From NCBI GenBank assembly GCA_016213325.1, contig JACRAY010000032.1, forward strand, positions 37,582 through 101,581: DNA of 64,000 nucleotides, written 5' to 3'. Below, one piece after another: positions 24,437 through 32,894 of this stretch. Each line of letters starts with the position of its first letter. The stretch's first letter is position 1. The notes beneath the pieces were generated by a model. The model ran no database searches. It worked only from the letters and a program-made list of their open reading frames with translations, and was not told the origin of the DNA. This DNA is from Burkholderiales bacterium (GTDB lineage Bacteria > Pseudomonadota > Gammaproteobacteria > Burkholderiales > Burkholderiaceae_C). The translations under genes were made by a program, and so were the position numbers.

Positions 24437-25135
24437 CTACTCCTTGGAGGTCTTGGTGGGTTTCGCGCGGGCGGGCAGCCGCGCAGGCAGCGCGTCCTTG
24501 GCGCCGTACTGCTTGAGGATGTTGTCGAAGCCCGCGTTGGCGCGGGCGATCGAGCCGGGGTTCTTCAGGAAGCGCGCTTCGTAATGCAGCGCCAGGATCA
24601 GGCCGTGAATCTCGAACAGCAGCTGGTCGGGGTCGATGTCCTTGCGCAGGTGGCCTTCGTCGATGGCGCCGACCACGCCGCGCCGCATGGCGGCCAGCCA
24701 GGTCTTGACCGAGCCGACCAGTGCGTCGCGCACGGGGCCGGTGCGGTCGTCGAACTCCACCGCGCCGCTGATGTAGATGCAGCCCGAGTCGATCTCGAAC
24801 GAAGTGCGCTTCATCCAGTTGGCGAACAGCGCGCGCAGGCGCGGCAGGCCGCGCGGCTCGCGCATGGCGGGGTAGAACACCTCGTCCTCGAAGCGCGTGT
24901 GGTACTCGCGGATCACGGAGATCTGCAGTTCCTCGCGCGAGCCGAAGTGGGCGAACACGCCCGACTTGGACATCTGGGTCACTTCGGCCAGCGCCCCGAT
25001 CGACAGGCCTTCCAGGCCGATCTGGGTGGCGAGGCCGAGCGCGGCATCCACGATGGCGGCCTTGGTCTGCTGGCCCTTCTGGAGCGCGCGGCCTTCGCGG
25101 GCGCGCCCCTTCACGGGCAGTTCGGTGACGGACAT
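24437..25135 (-). CDS. TetR/AcrR-family regulator of the acyl-CoA locus
   Basis: The protein has 232 residues. The DNA-binding domain lies at about residues 22-75 (KAAIVDAALGLATQIGLEGLS, VTQMSKSGVFAHFGSREEL). The C-terminal ligand domain belongs to the TetR_C_ type found in many fatty-acid regulators (FANWMKRTSFEIDSGCIYI). It is the first gene of the minus-strand fatty-acid series and lies three bases from the acyl-CoA dehydrogenase, so autoregulation and control by an acyl-CoA are likely. The basic tail (ARAKPTKTSKE) is unusual but harmless. Confidence 0.88.
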   Translation of the reverse strand: MSVTELPVKGRAREGRALQKGQQTKAAIVDAALGLATQIGLEGLSIGALAEVTQMSKSGVFAHFGSREELQISVIREYHTRFEDEVFYPAMREPRGLPRLRALFANWMKRTSFEIDSGCIYISGAVEFDDRTGPVRDALVGSVKTWLAAMRRGVVGAIDEGHLRKDIDPDQLLFEIHGLILALHYEARFLKNPGSIARANAGFDNILKQYGAKDALPARLPARAKPTKTSKE

Positions 25136-25157
25136 GGGCTCTCTTTCCTGCCGAATA

Positions 25158-25176
25158 AAACGAACGATCGTGCTAT
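25158..25176 (-). promoter_or_regulatory. Candidate TetR operator upstream of the acyl-CoA locus
   Basis: A palindromic core ACGATCGT (25164-25171) sits in an AT-rich stretch 23 bases before the TetR start, the only such stretch in the 133-base gap. Its position suits autoregulation. The palindrome beyond the core is imperfect. Confidence 0.45.
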
Positions 25177-25268
25177 TCTGCAGGAAATCAGGGGGCCGGG
25201 TGTGGCAACACCCCTGTCTAGAGCGCAGGTACTAACCGGTACCCGGGGAAACCCGGGGCGGCGGTGCC

Positions 25269-26117
25269 TCAGGCCTTGAAGGCCACCACCTCCTGCCGCT
25301 GCTCCCCCAGCCCCTCGATCCCCAGGGTGACGACATCGCCTTTCTTCAGGTAGGTCGGCGGCTTCATGCCCAGCCCCACACCCGGCGGCGTGCCGGTGGT
25401 GATGACGTCGCCCGGCAGCAGCGTCATGAAGTGGCTCACGTAACTGACGAGCTTGGCCACGTTGAAGATCATGGTGCGGGTGTTGCCGGCCTGCATGCGC
25501 TGGCCGTTGACGTCCAGCCACATGTCGAGCCGCTGCACGTTGGCGATCTCGTCGGGTGTCACCAGCCACGGGCCGATGGGGCCGAAGGTGTCGCAGCCCT
25601 TGCCCTTGTCCCACTGCGGGCCGCGTTCCAGCTGGTATTCGCGCTCGCTGACATCGTTGATCACGGCATAGCCCGCCACGTGTGCCAGCGCCTTGACCAT
25701 GGGTACATAGCGCGCCCGCGAGCCGATGACCACGCCCAGCTCCACCTCCCAGTCGGTCTTGGTCGAGCCGCGCGGCAGCATCACCGGGTCGTTGGGGCCC
25801 TGGATGCAGCTGGTGGCCTTCATGAAGACCACCGGCTCCTTCGGGATCGGCACGCCCGACTCGGCCGCATGGTCGGCGTAGTTGAGGCCGATGGCGATGA
25901 ACTTGCCGACACCGTTGACCGGGCAGCCGAAGCGCGGTTTGCCGCGCACCAGCGGCAGCCTGGCGGGGTTGGCCTTGCGCAGTTTCGCGAGGCCCGGCGC
26001 GCCCAGCTGCTGCGGGCCGATGTCAGGCACCACGCCGCTCAGGTCGCGCAGCTTGCCATCGGCGTCGATCAGGCCGGGCTTCTCCTTGCCGGGATTGCCA
26101 TAGCGGACGAGTTTCAT
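25269..26117 (-). CDS. Fumarylacetoacetate hydrolase-family protein (diketo-acid hydrolase)
   Basis: The protein has 282 residues. The FAH catalytic domain occupies residues 70-280, with FIAIGLNYADHAAESG, the metal-binding EVELGVVIG, INDVSEREYQLERGPQWDKGK and DVITTGTPPGVGLGMKPP. Members hydrolyse a carbon-carbon bond of 2,4-diketo acids. Beside two SDRs and opposite a UxaA dehydratase and a TRAP transporter, the best guess is hydrolysis of a 2,4-diketo-3-deoxy-aldonate in a non-phosphorylating sugar-acid route. The ATG at 26115-26117 begins the family's MKLVRYG. Confidence 0.88.
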   Translation of the reverse strand: MKLVRYGNPGKEKPGLIDADGKLRDLSGVVPDIGPQQLGAPGLAKLRKANPARLPLVRGKPRFGCPVNGVGKFIAIGLNYADHAAESGVPIPKEPVVFMKATSCIQGPNDPVMLPRGSTKTDWEVELGVVIGSRARYVPMVKALAHVAGYAVINDVSEREYQLERGPQWDKGKGCDTFGPIGPWLVTPDEIANVQRLDMWLDVNGQRMQAGNTRTMIFNVAKLVSYVSHFMTLLPGDVITTGTPPGVGLGMKPPTYLKKGDVVTLGIEGLGEQRQEVVAFKA

Positions 26118-26139
26118 CTTGTCGTTTCCTTCTTTTTCA

Positions 26140-26874
26140 TCAATAGGTGGAGCGCCCGCCCGACAGGTCGAACACGGCGCCGGTGGAGAACGAGCAGTCC
26201 TCGGTGCACAGCCACGCGACCATGGCCGCGATCTCATCCGGCGTACCGAAGCGGCCCATCGGGATCTTGGACAGCATGAACTGGATGTGCGCCTCGGTCA
26301 TCTGGTCGAAGATCGCCGTCTTCACCGCGGCCGGCGTCACGCAGTTCACCCGGATACCGGTGTCGGCAAGTTCCTTGCCCAGCGACTTGGTGAGCGCGAT
26401 CACGCCGGCCTTGCTCGCGCTGTAGGCGCTGGCGTTCGGGTTGCCGTCCTTGCCCGCCACCGAGGCAATGTTGACGATGCGACCGTAGTTGGCCGCGCGC
26501 ATCGCCGGCACCACCTCGCGGCAGCAGATGAACAGGCCGGTGAGGTTGACCTCCATGACCTGCTGCCACGCGTCCACCGGATAGTCCCACAGCTTCACGT
26601 TGGGGCCGGTGATGCCGGCGCTGTTGACGAGCGCATCGATGCGAGCCGCGCGCTGCGCCGCCGCCTGCACCGAAGCGGCATCGGCGACGTCGACACGCGC
26701 GAAACCGGCTTTCGCACCGAGCTGCGCCGCCGCCTGCTGAGCCGTCGCCTCGTCACGGTCCCACAGCGTCACGCTGCCGCCGGACGCAATGAGCCGCTGC
26801 GCGATGGCGAAGCCGAGTCCGGTGGCGCCCCCGGTCACGATGGCATGCCGCCCCTGGAAGTCGAGCTGGTTCAT
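26140..26874 (-). CDS. Short-chain dehydrogenase (sugar-acid locus, 1)
   Basis: The protein has 244 residues and is a classical SDR. The motifs are VTGGATGLGFAIA (residues 13-25), NSAGI, serine in IASVAG, and YSASK, with NPNASA just before the tyrosine. It uses NAD(P) and probably oxidises a hydroxyl of an aldonate or ketodeoxyaldonate. It overlaps the second SDR by four bases and lies 22 bases from the FAH gene, so these three form one unit. Confidence 0.88.
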   Translation of the reverse strand: MNQLDFQGRHAIVTGGATGLGFAIAQRLIASGGSVTLWDRDEATAQQAAAQLGAKAGFARVDVADAASVQAAAQRAARIDALVNSAGITGPNVKLWDYPVDAWQQVMEVNLTGLFICCREVVPAMRAANYGRIVNIASVAGKDGNPNASAYSASKAGVIALTKSLGKELADTGIRVNCVTPAAVKTAIFDQMTEAHIQFMLSKIPMGRFGTPDEIAAMVAWLCTEDCSFSTGAVFDLSGGRSTY

Positions 26875-27605
26875 ATCGTGATGCCGCCGTCGACTGCGTA
26901 GGCCTGGCCGGTGGCAAACACCGACTCGTCGCTCGCCAGGTACACCACCAGCGGCGCGATCTCGTCCGGCGTGGCCAGGCGGCCCATCGGCTGGCGCGCG
27001 ATGAAGGCCTTGCGCGCGGCTTCCGGGTCGGCATTGGCGTTGATGCGGTCGTGCAGCGACGGCGTGTCCACCGTGCCGGGACAGATGGCGTTGCAGCGGA
27101 TGCCGTCGGCCACGTAATCGGCCGCGACGCTCTTGGTGAGGCCGATCACGGCTGCTTTCGTGGTGCCGTAGATGAAGCGGTTGGGCAGGCCCTTGATGCT
27201 GCTGCAAACGCTGGCCATGTTGATGATGCTGCCGGCGCCGGCGGCCAGCATGCGCGGCAGCGCGGCCTGGATGGCCCAGAACTGCGCGCGCACGTTGAGG
27301 TTGAGCGCGAAGTTCCAGTCTTCGTCGCTCGCCTGCAGGACGGTGCCCCCATGCACGAAGCCCGCGCAGTTGAACAGCACGTCGATGGCGGGCATGGCGC
27401 CCACCACCTTCTGGATGGCGGCCTTGTCCAGCACGTCGAGCTGAACGGCGTGCACGCGCTCGACGCCGGCATAGGCTTCGAGCAGCTTCGCGTTCACGTC
27501 GGTCGCCCACACTTCGGCACCTTCGCGCGCCATCGCCAGCGCGCAGGCGCGGCCGATGCCCTGGCCCGCAGCCGTCACCAGCGCGGTCTTTCCTTGCAGT
27601 CGCAT
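26871..27605 (-). CDS. Short-chain dehydrogenase (sugar-acid locus, 2; BDH2/KDF dehydrogenase-like)
   Basis: The protein has 244 residues, MRLQGKTALVTAAGQGIGRA at the start, NCAGF, MASVCSSIKG and the active-site YGTTK. The closest group by eye is the BDH2/2-keto-3-deoxy-L-fuconate dehydrogenase type (ICPGTVDTPSLHDRIN). With the FAH hydrolase this would give oxidation of a 2-keto-3-deoxy acid followed by carbon-carbon cleavage. It is the first gene of the minus-strand unit, divergent from gntR across a 58-base gap. Confidence 0.88.
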   Translation of the reverse strand: MRLQGKTALVTAAGQGIGRACALAMAREGAEVWATDVNAKLLEAYAGVERVHAVQLDVLDKAAIQKVVGAMPAIDVLFNCAGFVHGGTVLQASDEDWNFALNLNVRAQFWAIQAALPRMLAAGAGSIINMASVCSSIKGLPNRFIYGTTKAAVIGLTKSVAADYVADGIRCNAICPGTVDTPSLHDRINANADPEAARKAFIARQPMGRLATPDEIAPLVVYLASDESVFATGQAYAVDGGITI

Positions 27606-27636
27606 GTTGTCCTCCAGCTCGGCATCGACTATAAAC

Positions 27637-27655
27637 TGGCCTGACCACTTGGCCA
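27637..27655. promoter_or_regulatory. Candidate GntR/FCD operator in the divergent promoter region
   Basis: TGGCC-N9-GGCCA, an inverted repeat, sits between the SDR start and the gntR start. FCD-type GntR proteins usually bind such short palindromes near their own promoters. An AT-rich stretch (ACTATAAACT) directly before it may be a promoter element. Confidence 0.5.
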
Positions 27656-27663
27656 ATCCCCCC

Positions 27664-28380
27664 GTGCCGATCCACCCGCTCGAACCCCAACGCCTGTACC
27701 GGCAGATCGCCGAGCAGGTGCGCACGCTCATCACGGCGGGCGAGTTTCCGCCCGGCAGCCGGCTGCCCGCCGAGCGCGACCTGGCCAGGCAGCTCGGGGT
27801 GAGCCGCCCTTCGGTGCGCGAAGCGTTGATCGCGCTGGAAGTCGAAGGCTGGGTCGAAGTGCGCACGGGCTCCGGCGTGTACGTGCTGGACCGCTCGCGG
27901 CAGGCGAACGGGGCGGCCCGGAAAGTGCCGGCAACCGAATGGGGGCCGCTGGAGCTGATCCGGGCGCGCCGCGTGATCGAGGGCGAAATTGCTTCGCTGG
28001 CGGCCGCGCAAGCCACGCGCAAGCACATGAAGGCCATCCGCGAGGCCATCGCCTGGATGAAGCAGGATGCGGACCGCAACGTCGCGCCGCTGGACGGCGA
28101 CCGCGCGTTCCACACCGCCATCGCCGAAGCCTGCGACAACGTGGTGCTGCTCGAAACCGTGCAGGCCTTCTGGGACGCGCGGCACGGGCCGCTCTTCACG
28201 CAGCTGGGCGGGCACTTCGAAACCGTCGCCTCGTGGCGCAAGGCCATCGCCGAGCACGAAGCCGTGCTCGCCGCCATCGAGGCGCACGACGCCGGCGCGG
28301 CGCGCGCGGCGATGCAGAACCACATGGACAAGTCCCACACCCGATTCAGCGCGAGCTGGCGCCGCGCGAACGCTTCGTGA
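27664..28380 (+). CDS. GntR-family (FadR/FCD subfamily) regulator
   Basis: The protein has 238 residues from a GTG start (27664) that begins at PIHPLEPQRLYRQIAEQV. The winged HTH spans about residues 10-72 (GSRLPAERDLARQLGVSRPSVREAL) and the FCD effector domain follows, with FHTAIAEACDNVV, ETVASWRKAIAEHEAV and HMDKSHTRF supplying the metal-binding His and Asp residues. It likely senses a sugar acid and controls both divergent units. The longer frame starting at 27556 would run over the SDR promoter and is not favoured. Confidence 0.88.
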   Translation: MPIHPLEPQRLYRQIAEQVRTLITAGEFPPGSRLPAERDLARQLGVSRPSVREALIALEVEGWVEVRTGSGVYVLDRSRQANGAARKVPATEWGPLELIRARRVIEGEIASLAAAQATRKHMKAIREAIAWMKQDADRNVAPLDGDRAFHTAIAEACDNVVLLETVQAFWDARHGPLFTQLGGHFETVASWRKAIAEHEAVLAAIEAHDAGAARAAMQNHMDKSHTRFSASWRRANAS

Positions 28381-28420
28381 TCCCCGGCCAGCAGTCCAAC
28401 CCCACAGGAGACATACGACA

Positions 28421-29407
28421 ATGAGCAAGCGATTCACCCTGAAATTCGCCGCAGCCTGCGCGCTGCTGGCCACCGCCGCCATGCCCTTCGGCATCGCGCA
28501 TGCCCAGACCAAGCTGAAGTGGGCCCACGTGTACGAAACCTCGGAGCCGTATCACAAGTGGTCGGTGTGGGCCGGCGACGAGTTCAAGAAACGCACCAAC
28601 GGCAAGTTCGAGATCCAGGTGTTTCCCGCCTCCAGCCTCGGCAAGGAAAGCGAGATCAACCAGGGCCTGCAGCTCGGCACCGTGGACATCATCCTGACCG
28701 GCGCCTCGTTCGCGGCCAACTCGTTCCCGCGGCTGGCCGTCAGCTACTACCCGTTCACGTTCCGCGACGCCGACCACGTGATCAAGTACAGCAAGAGCGA
28801 CGTCTTCAAGGAGCTGACCGAGGGCTACAAGAAAGCCACCGGCAACACCGTGACGGCGCTCACGTATTACGGCGCGCGCCACGCCACCAGCAACAAGCTG
28901 TTCAAGAACTGCGACGAGATGAAAGGCCTGAAGATGCGCGTGCCCGATGCGCCGGCCTACACCGCGCTGCCGCGCGCCTGCGGCGCCAACCCCACGCCGA
29001 TCGCATTCGCCGAGGTCTACCTGGCGCTGCAGAACGGCACCGTGGATGCGCAGGAGAACCCGCTGCCCACCATCGAGGCCAAGAAGTTCTACGAAGTGCA
29101 GAAGAACATCATTCTCACCGGCCACATCGCCGACGCGCTGCTCACGGTCGTCTCGCCCAGCACCATGGGCAAGATGACGCCTGCCGAGCAGAAGATCCTC
29201 ACCGACGTGATGCAGGAAGCCGCGGTGAAGGCCACCGAGGACATCCGCAAGCGCGAAGGCGAGCTGGTGGACGAGTTCAAGAAGAAGGGCAACAACGTGG
29301 TGACCGTCGACCGCAACGACTTCCAGCAGCGCGTGCTGAAGGCGATCACCTTCGAGTCCATGAAGCTGGACAAGAAGGACTGGGACCGCATCATCTCGAT
29401 CAAATAG
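28421..29407 (+). CDS. TRAP transporter substrate-binding protein (DctP)
   Basis: The protein has 328 residues with a signal peptide over residues 1-28 (cleavage after AHA). It shows the DctP landmarks LKWAHVYETSEPYHKWSVWAGDEF-like start, GKMTPAEQKILTDVMQEA and LKMRVPDAPAY. The family arginine that binds a carboxylate lies in MRVPD. It captures a C4 or sugar acid in the periplasm for the DctQM permease encoded next. An AGGAG ribosome site precedes the ATG. Substrate preference for aldonates is inferred from the UxaA and SDR genes. Confidence 0.93.
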   Translation: MSKRFTLKFAAACALLATAAMPFGIAHAQTKLKWAHVYETSEPYHKWSVWAGDEFKKRTNGKFEIQVFPASSLGKESEINQGLQLGTVDIILTGASFAANSFPRLAVSYYPFTFRDADHVIKYSKSDVFKELTEGYKKATGNTVTALTYYGARHATSNKLFKNCDEMKGLKMRVPDAPAYTALPRACGANPTPIAFAEVYLALQNGTVDAQENPLPTIEAKKFYEVQKNIILTGHIADALLTVVSPSTMGKMTPAEQKILTDVMQEAAVKATEDIRKREGELVDEFKKKGNNVVTVDRNDFQQRVLKAITFESMKLDKKDWDRIISIK

Positions 29408-29410
29408 CCG

Positions 29411-29983
29411 GTGACGACGTCCATCGACGACATGCCCCCTGTGATGGGGGCGGACGGGGAGTTCCATGCGCGCGACGAAGCCGTGGACCTTTCCGGCACG
29501 CCGTTCGAAGGCTGGGTCGCGCTCGGGTTCTTCTGGATCCTGGGCGCGACCGTCTTCTACCAGTTCTTCACGCGCTACGTGCTGAACGACTCGGCCGCCT
29601 GGACCGAGGAAATCGCGCGTTACCTGCTGATTGCGACCGTGTTCACGGGCGCCACCATCGGCGTGGTCAAGAACAACCACATCCATGTCGACTTCTTCTA
29701 CCGCTTCATGCCCGCCCGCCTGGCACGGGTGATGGCGACGGCCGTCGACGTGCTGCGCGTCGCATTCTTCGCGGCAGCCGCGGTGCTCACGGTGATGATG
29801 ATGATCAAGCTCGGAAACAACTCGCGCATGACGATGGTCGACCTGCCGATGAACTGGGTCTACGGTGCCTGCCTGCTCGGGTTCGCGGCGATGGCCGTGC
29901 GCGCCGTGCAGGTGGCCGTGATCCATCACCGGCGCGGCTACTCGGTGCTGGAACGCCCCGAGTCCACGATGGAAGACCGCTAG
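29411..29983 (+). CDS. TRAP transporter small permease (DctQ)
   Basis: The protein has 190 residues from a GTG start three bases after dctP. Four hydrophobic segments are visible, with the typical FYQFFTRYVLNDSAAWTEEIARY between the first two. A 35-residue cytoplasmic N-terminal tail (TSIDDMPPVMG...) is longer than usual. It forms the membrane complex with DctM and ends directly before the dctM start. Confidence 0.9.
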   Translation: MTTSIDDMPPVMGADGEFHARDEAVDLSGTPFEGWVALGFFWILGATVFYQFFTRYVLNDSAAWTEEIARYLLIATVFTGATIGVVKNNHIHVDFFYRFMPARLARVMATAVDVLRVAFFAAAAVLTVMMMIKLGNNSRMTMVDLPMNWVYGACLLGFAAMAVRAVQVAVIHHRRGYSVLERPESTMEDR

Positions 29984-31378
29984 ATGCTGAAGATCATCTT
30001 CCTGCTGCTGATGAGCGGCGGTATCCCCGTGGCGATCGCCATGGCCGGCTCCTCCCTCATCTACATCCTGTGGAGCGGCAACCTGCCGCCCTTCGTGGTC
30101 ATCCACCGCATGGTGAGCGGCATCGACAGCTTTCCGCTGCTGGCGGTGCCCTTCTTCATCCTGGCCGGCAACCTGATGAACAACGCCGGCATCACCAACC
30201 GCATCTACAACTACGCGCTGGCGCTGGTGGGCTGGATGAAGGGCGGCCTGGGCCACGTGAACGTGGTGGGCTCGGTGGTGTTCGCCGGCATGAGCGGCAC
30301 CGCCATTGCGGATGCCGCGGGCCTGGGTACGATCGAGATCAAGGCGATGACCGACCACGGCTACAGCAAGGAGTTTGCGGTGGGCGTGACGGCAGCGTCG
30401 GCGACGCTGGGACCGATCATCCCGCCCAGCCTGCCGTTCGTGATCTACGGGATGATGGCCAACGTGAGCGTGGGCGCGCTGTTCCTCGCCGGCATCCTGC
30501 CCGGCGTGCTGATGGGCGGGCTGATGATGCTGACGGTGGCCTTCTTCGCGCACCGCAACGGCTGGGGCGCCGACGTCAGGTTCGAGTGGCCGCGCGTCAT
30601 CAAGGCACTGGCCGAGACGCTGGTCGTGGCCGGCTGGCCGGTGCTGCTGTGGCTGGCGATCACACAGCTGGACTTTCCCCCGCGCACGACGGTGGTCGCG
30701 GGCATCGTCGTGCTGTTCGCCGCCGATCGCTTGTTCAAGTTCCAGGCCGTGCTGCCGATCATGACCCCGGTGCTGCTGATCGGCGGCATGACGACGGGCA
30801 TCTTCACGCCCACCGAGGGCGCGATCGCGGCCTGCCTGTGGGCCATGGTGCTGGGCTTCGCCTGGTACCGCACGCTCAACTGGAAGATGTTCGTCAAGGT
30901 CTGCCTCGACACCGTGGAGACCACGGCTACCGTACTCTTCATCGTGGCCGCCGCCAGCATCTTCGGCTGGATGCTCACGGCCACCGGCGTCACGGCGGCC
31001 ATCTCCGCGTGGGTGCTCGGCTTCACCAAGGAAGCGTGGGTGTTCCTGTTGCTGGCCAACCTGCTGATGCTGTTCGTGGGCTGCTTCCTGGAGCCGACCG
31101 CCGCCATCACCATCCTGGTTCCCATCCTCGTGCCGATCTGCCAGCAGCTGGGCATCGACCTGGTCCACTTCGGGCTGGTGATGGTGCTCAACCTGATGAT
31201 CGGCCTGCTGCACCCGCCGATGGGGCTGGTGCTGTTCGTGCTGGCGCGGGTGGCCAAGCTGTCCGTCGAGCGCACCACCATCGCCATCCTGCCGTGGCTG
31301 TTTCCGCTGCTCGGCTCGCTGCTCGTGATCACCTATTTCCCCAAGCTCGTCCTCTGGCTGCCCAAGGCCTTCTACTGA
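29984..31378 (+). CDS. TRAP transporter large permease (DctM)
   Basis: The protein has 464 residues and is highly hydrophobic, with about 11-12 membrane segments. The family motifs AVPFFILAGNLMNNAGIT, AGMSGTAIADAAGLG and ATLGPIIPPSLPFVIYG are all present. It is the sodium-coupled transport subunit. The gene starts at the base after the dctQ stop and is followed after one base by the dehydratase gene, so the transporter and catabolic genes are one operon. Confidence 0.94.
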   Translation: MLKIIFLLLMSGGIPVAIAMAGSSLIYILWSGNLPPFVVIHRMVSGIDSFPLLAVPFFILAGNLMNNAGITNRIYNYALALVGWMKGGLGHVNVVGSVVFAGMSGTAIADAAGLGTIEIKAMTDHGYSKEFAVGVTAASATLGPIIPPSLPFVIYGMMANVSVGALFLAGILPGVLMGGLMMLTVAFFAHRNGWGADVRFEWPRVIKALAETLVVAGWPVLLWLAITQLDFPPRTTVVAGIVVLFAADRLFKFQAVLPIMTPVLLIGGMTTGIFTPTEGAIAACLWAMVLGFAWYRTLNWKMFVKVCLDTVETTATVLFIVAAASIFGWMLTATGVTAAISAWVLGFTKEAWVFLLLANLLMLFVGCFLEPTAAITILVPILVPICQQLGIDLVHFGLVMVLNLMIGLLHPPMGLVLFVLARVAKLSVERTTIAILPWLFPLLGSLLVITYFPKLVLWLPKAFY

Positions 31379-31379
31379 C

Positions 31380-32894
31380 ATGACCCCCTTCATCCGACTC
31401 CATCCGCAGGACGACGTCCTGATCGCCCGCACGCAACTGGTCGGCGGCACCACCGTCGACAACGTGGTGATCAAGGGCCTGATCCCACCCGGCCACAAGG
31501 TGGCGACCCACGACATCGCGGCCGGCCAGCCGGTGCGCCGCTACAACCAGATCATCGGCTTCGCGAGCAAGCCGATTGCGGCCGGCGAGCACGTGCACGT
31601 GCACAACCTCGAGATGGGCAACTTCGAACGCGACTACGCTTTCGGCGCCGACGTGAAGCCGCCTCCCCCCAAGCTGGAAGCCACTTTCATGGGCATCAAG
31701 CGGCCCGACGGCCGGGTGGCCACGCGCAACTACGTGGGCATCCTGTCCAGCGTGAACTGCTCGGCGACCGCGGCGCGCGCCATCGCGGACTACTTCTCGC
31801 GCCAGAACCATCCCGAAGCGCTGGCGGACTTTCCCAACGTGGACGGCGTGGTGGCGCTGACGCACGGCACCGGGTGCGGGATGGACACCGAGGGCCTGGG
31901 CATGCAGATCCTGGAGCGCACCCTGGCCGGCTACGCCACGCATGCCAACTTCTGGGGCGTGCTGGTGGTGGGGCTTGGCTGCGAGGCCAACCAGATCAAC
32001 GCCTGGCTCGCGCACAGCAGCTTGCGCGAGGGCGAGTCGCTGAAGGTCTTCAACATCCAGGACACCGGCGGCACGCGCAAGACCGTGGAGAAGGGCATTG
32101 CCCTCGTCCGCGAGATGCTGCCGAAGGCGAACGCGGTGCGGCGCGAGCCCTGCAGCGCGGCGCACATCACCATCGGCCTGCAGTGCGGCGGCTCCGACGG
32201 CTATTCGGGCATCAGCGCGAACCCTGCACTCGGGGCCGCGGTCGACCTGCTGGTGGCGCACGGCGGCACGGCGATCCTGTCGGAGACGCCCGAAATCTAT
32301 GGCGCCGAGCACCTGCTGACGCGCCGCGCGGTGAAGCGCGAAGTGGGCGAGAAGCTGATCGAGCGCGTGAAGTGGTGGGAGCACTACACCGAGGTCAACG
32401 AAGGCGAGATGAACAACAACCCGTCGCCCGGCAACAAGGCCGGCGGCCTGACCACCATCCTGGAGAAGTCGCTCGGCGCCGTCGCGAAAGGCGGCACCAC
32501 CAACCTGCAGGCCGTCTACGAATATGCCCAGCCGGTCACGGAGCATGGCTTCGTCTACATGGACACGCCGGGCTATGACCCCGTCAGCGCTACCGGCCAG
32601 GTGGCGGGCGGCGCCAACATCATCTGCTTCACCACCGGCCGCGGCTCGGCCTACGGCTGCGCGCCGTCGCCGTCGCTCAAGCTCGCGACCAACAGTGCGC
32701 TGTGGCAACGGCAGGAAGAGGACATGGACATCAATTGCGGCGAGATCATCGACGGCAAGGCTTCGGTGCAGGACATGGGGCGGCGCATCTTCGAGCTGGT
32801 GCTGGCTACCGCTTCGGGCGAGGCGTCGAAGAGCGAAAAGCACGGCTACGGCCAGAACGAGTTCGTGCCGTGGCAGGTCGGGGCGGTGATGTGA
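31380..32894 (+). CDS. UxaA-family (altronate/galactarate-type) dehydratase
   Basis: The protein has 504 residues. An N-terminal SAF-type domain (residues 1-95, IRLHPQDDVLIARTQL) precedes the catalytic UxaA domain with cysteines in HGTGCGMDTEG, LGCEANQI and LQCGGSDGYSG, which may bind iron. The family eliminates water from altronate, galactarate or related aldonates to give 2-keto-3-deoxy acids. Which sugar acid is used here is not known. It follows dctM by one base and overlaps the LDH2 gene by one base, so the substrate is presumably the transported one. Confidence 0.9.
   Translation: MTPFIRLHPQDDVLIARTQLVGGTTVDNVVIKGLIPPGHKVATHDIAAGQPVRRYNQIIGFASKPIAAGEHVHVHNLEMGNFERDYAFGADVKPPPPKLEATFMGIKRPDGRVATRNYVGILSSVNCSATAARAIADYFSRQNHPEALADFPNVDGVVALTHGTGCGMDTEGLGMQILERTLAGYATHANFWGVLVVGLGCEANQINAWLAHSSLREGESLKVFNIQDTGGTRKTVEKGIALVREMLPKANAVRREPCSAAHITIGLQCGGSDGYSGISANPALGAAVDLLVAHGGTAILSETPEIYGAEHLLTRRAVKREVGEKLIERVKWWEHYTEVNEGEMNNNPSPGNKAGGLTTILEKSLGAVAKGGTTNLQAVYEYAQPVTEHGFVYMDTPGYDPVSATGQVAGGANIICFTTGRGSAYGCAPSPSLKLATNSALWQRQEEDMDINCGEIIDGKASVQDMGRRIFELVLATASGEASKSEKHGYGQNEFVPWQVGAVM

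Noticed and set aside
28346..31516. A 1056-codon minus-strand open frame across gntR and the TRAP genes
   Set aside because: It is antisense to well-conserved DctP, DctQ and DctM; its composition (long His/Gln/Arg runs) is that of a shadow frame in high-GC DNA.
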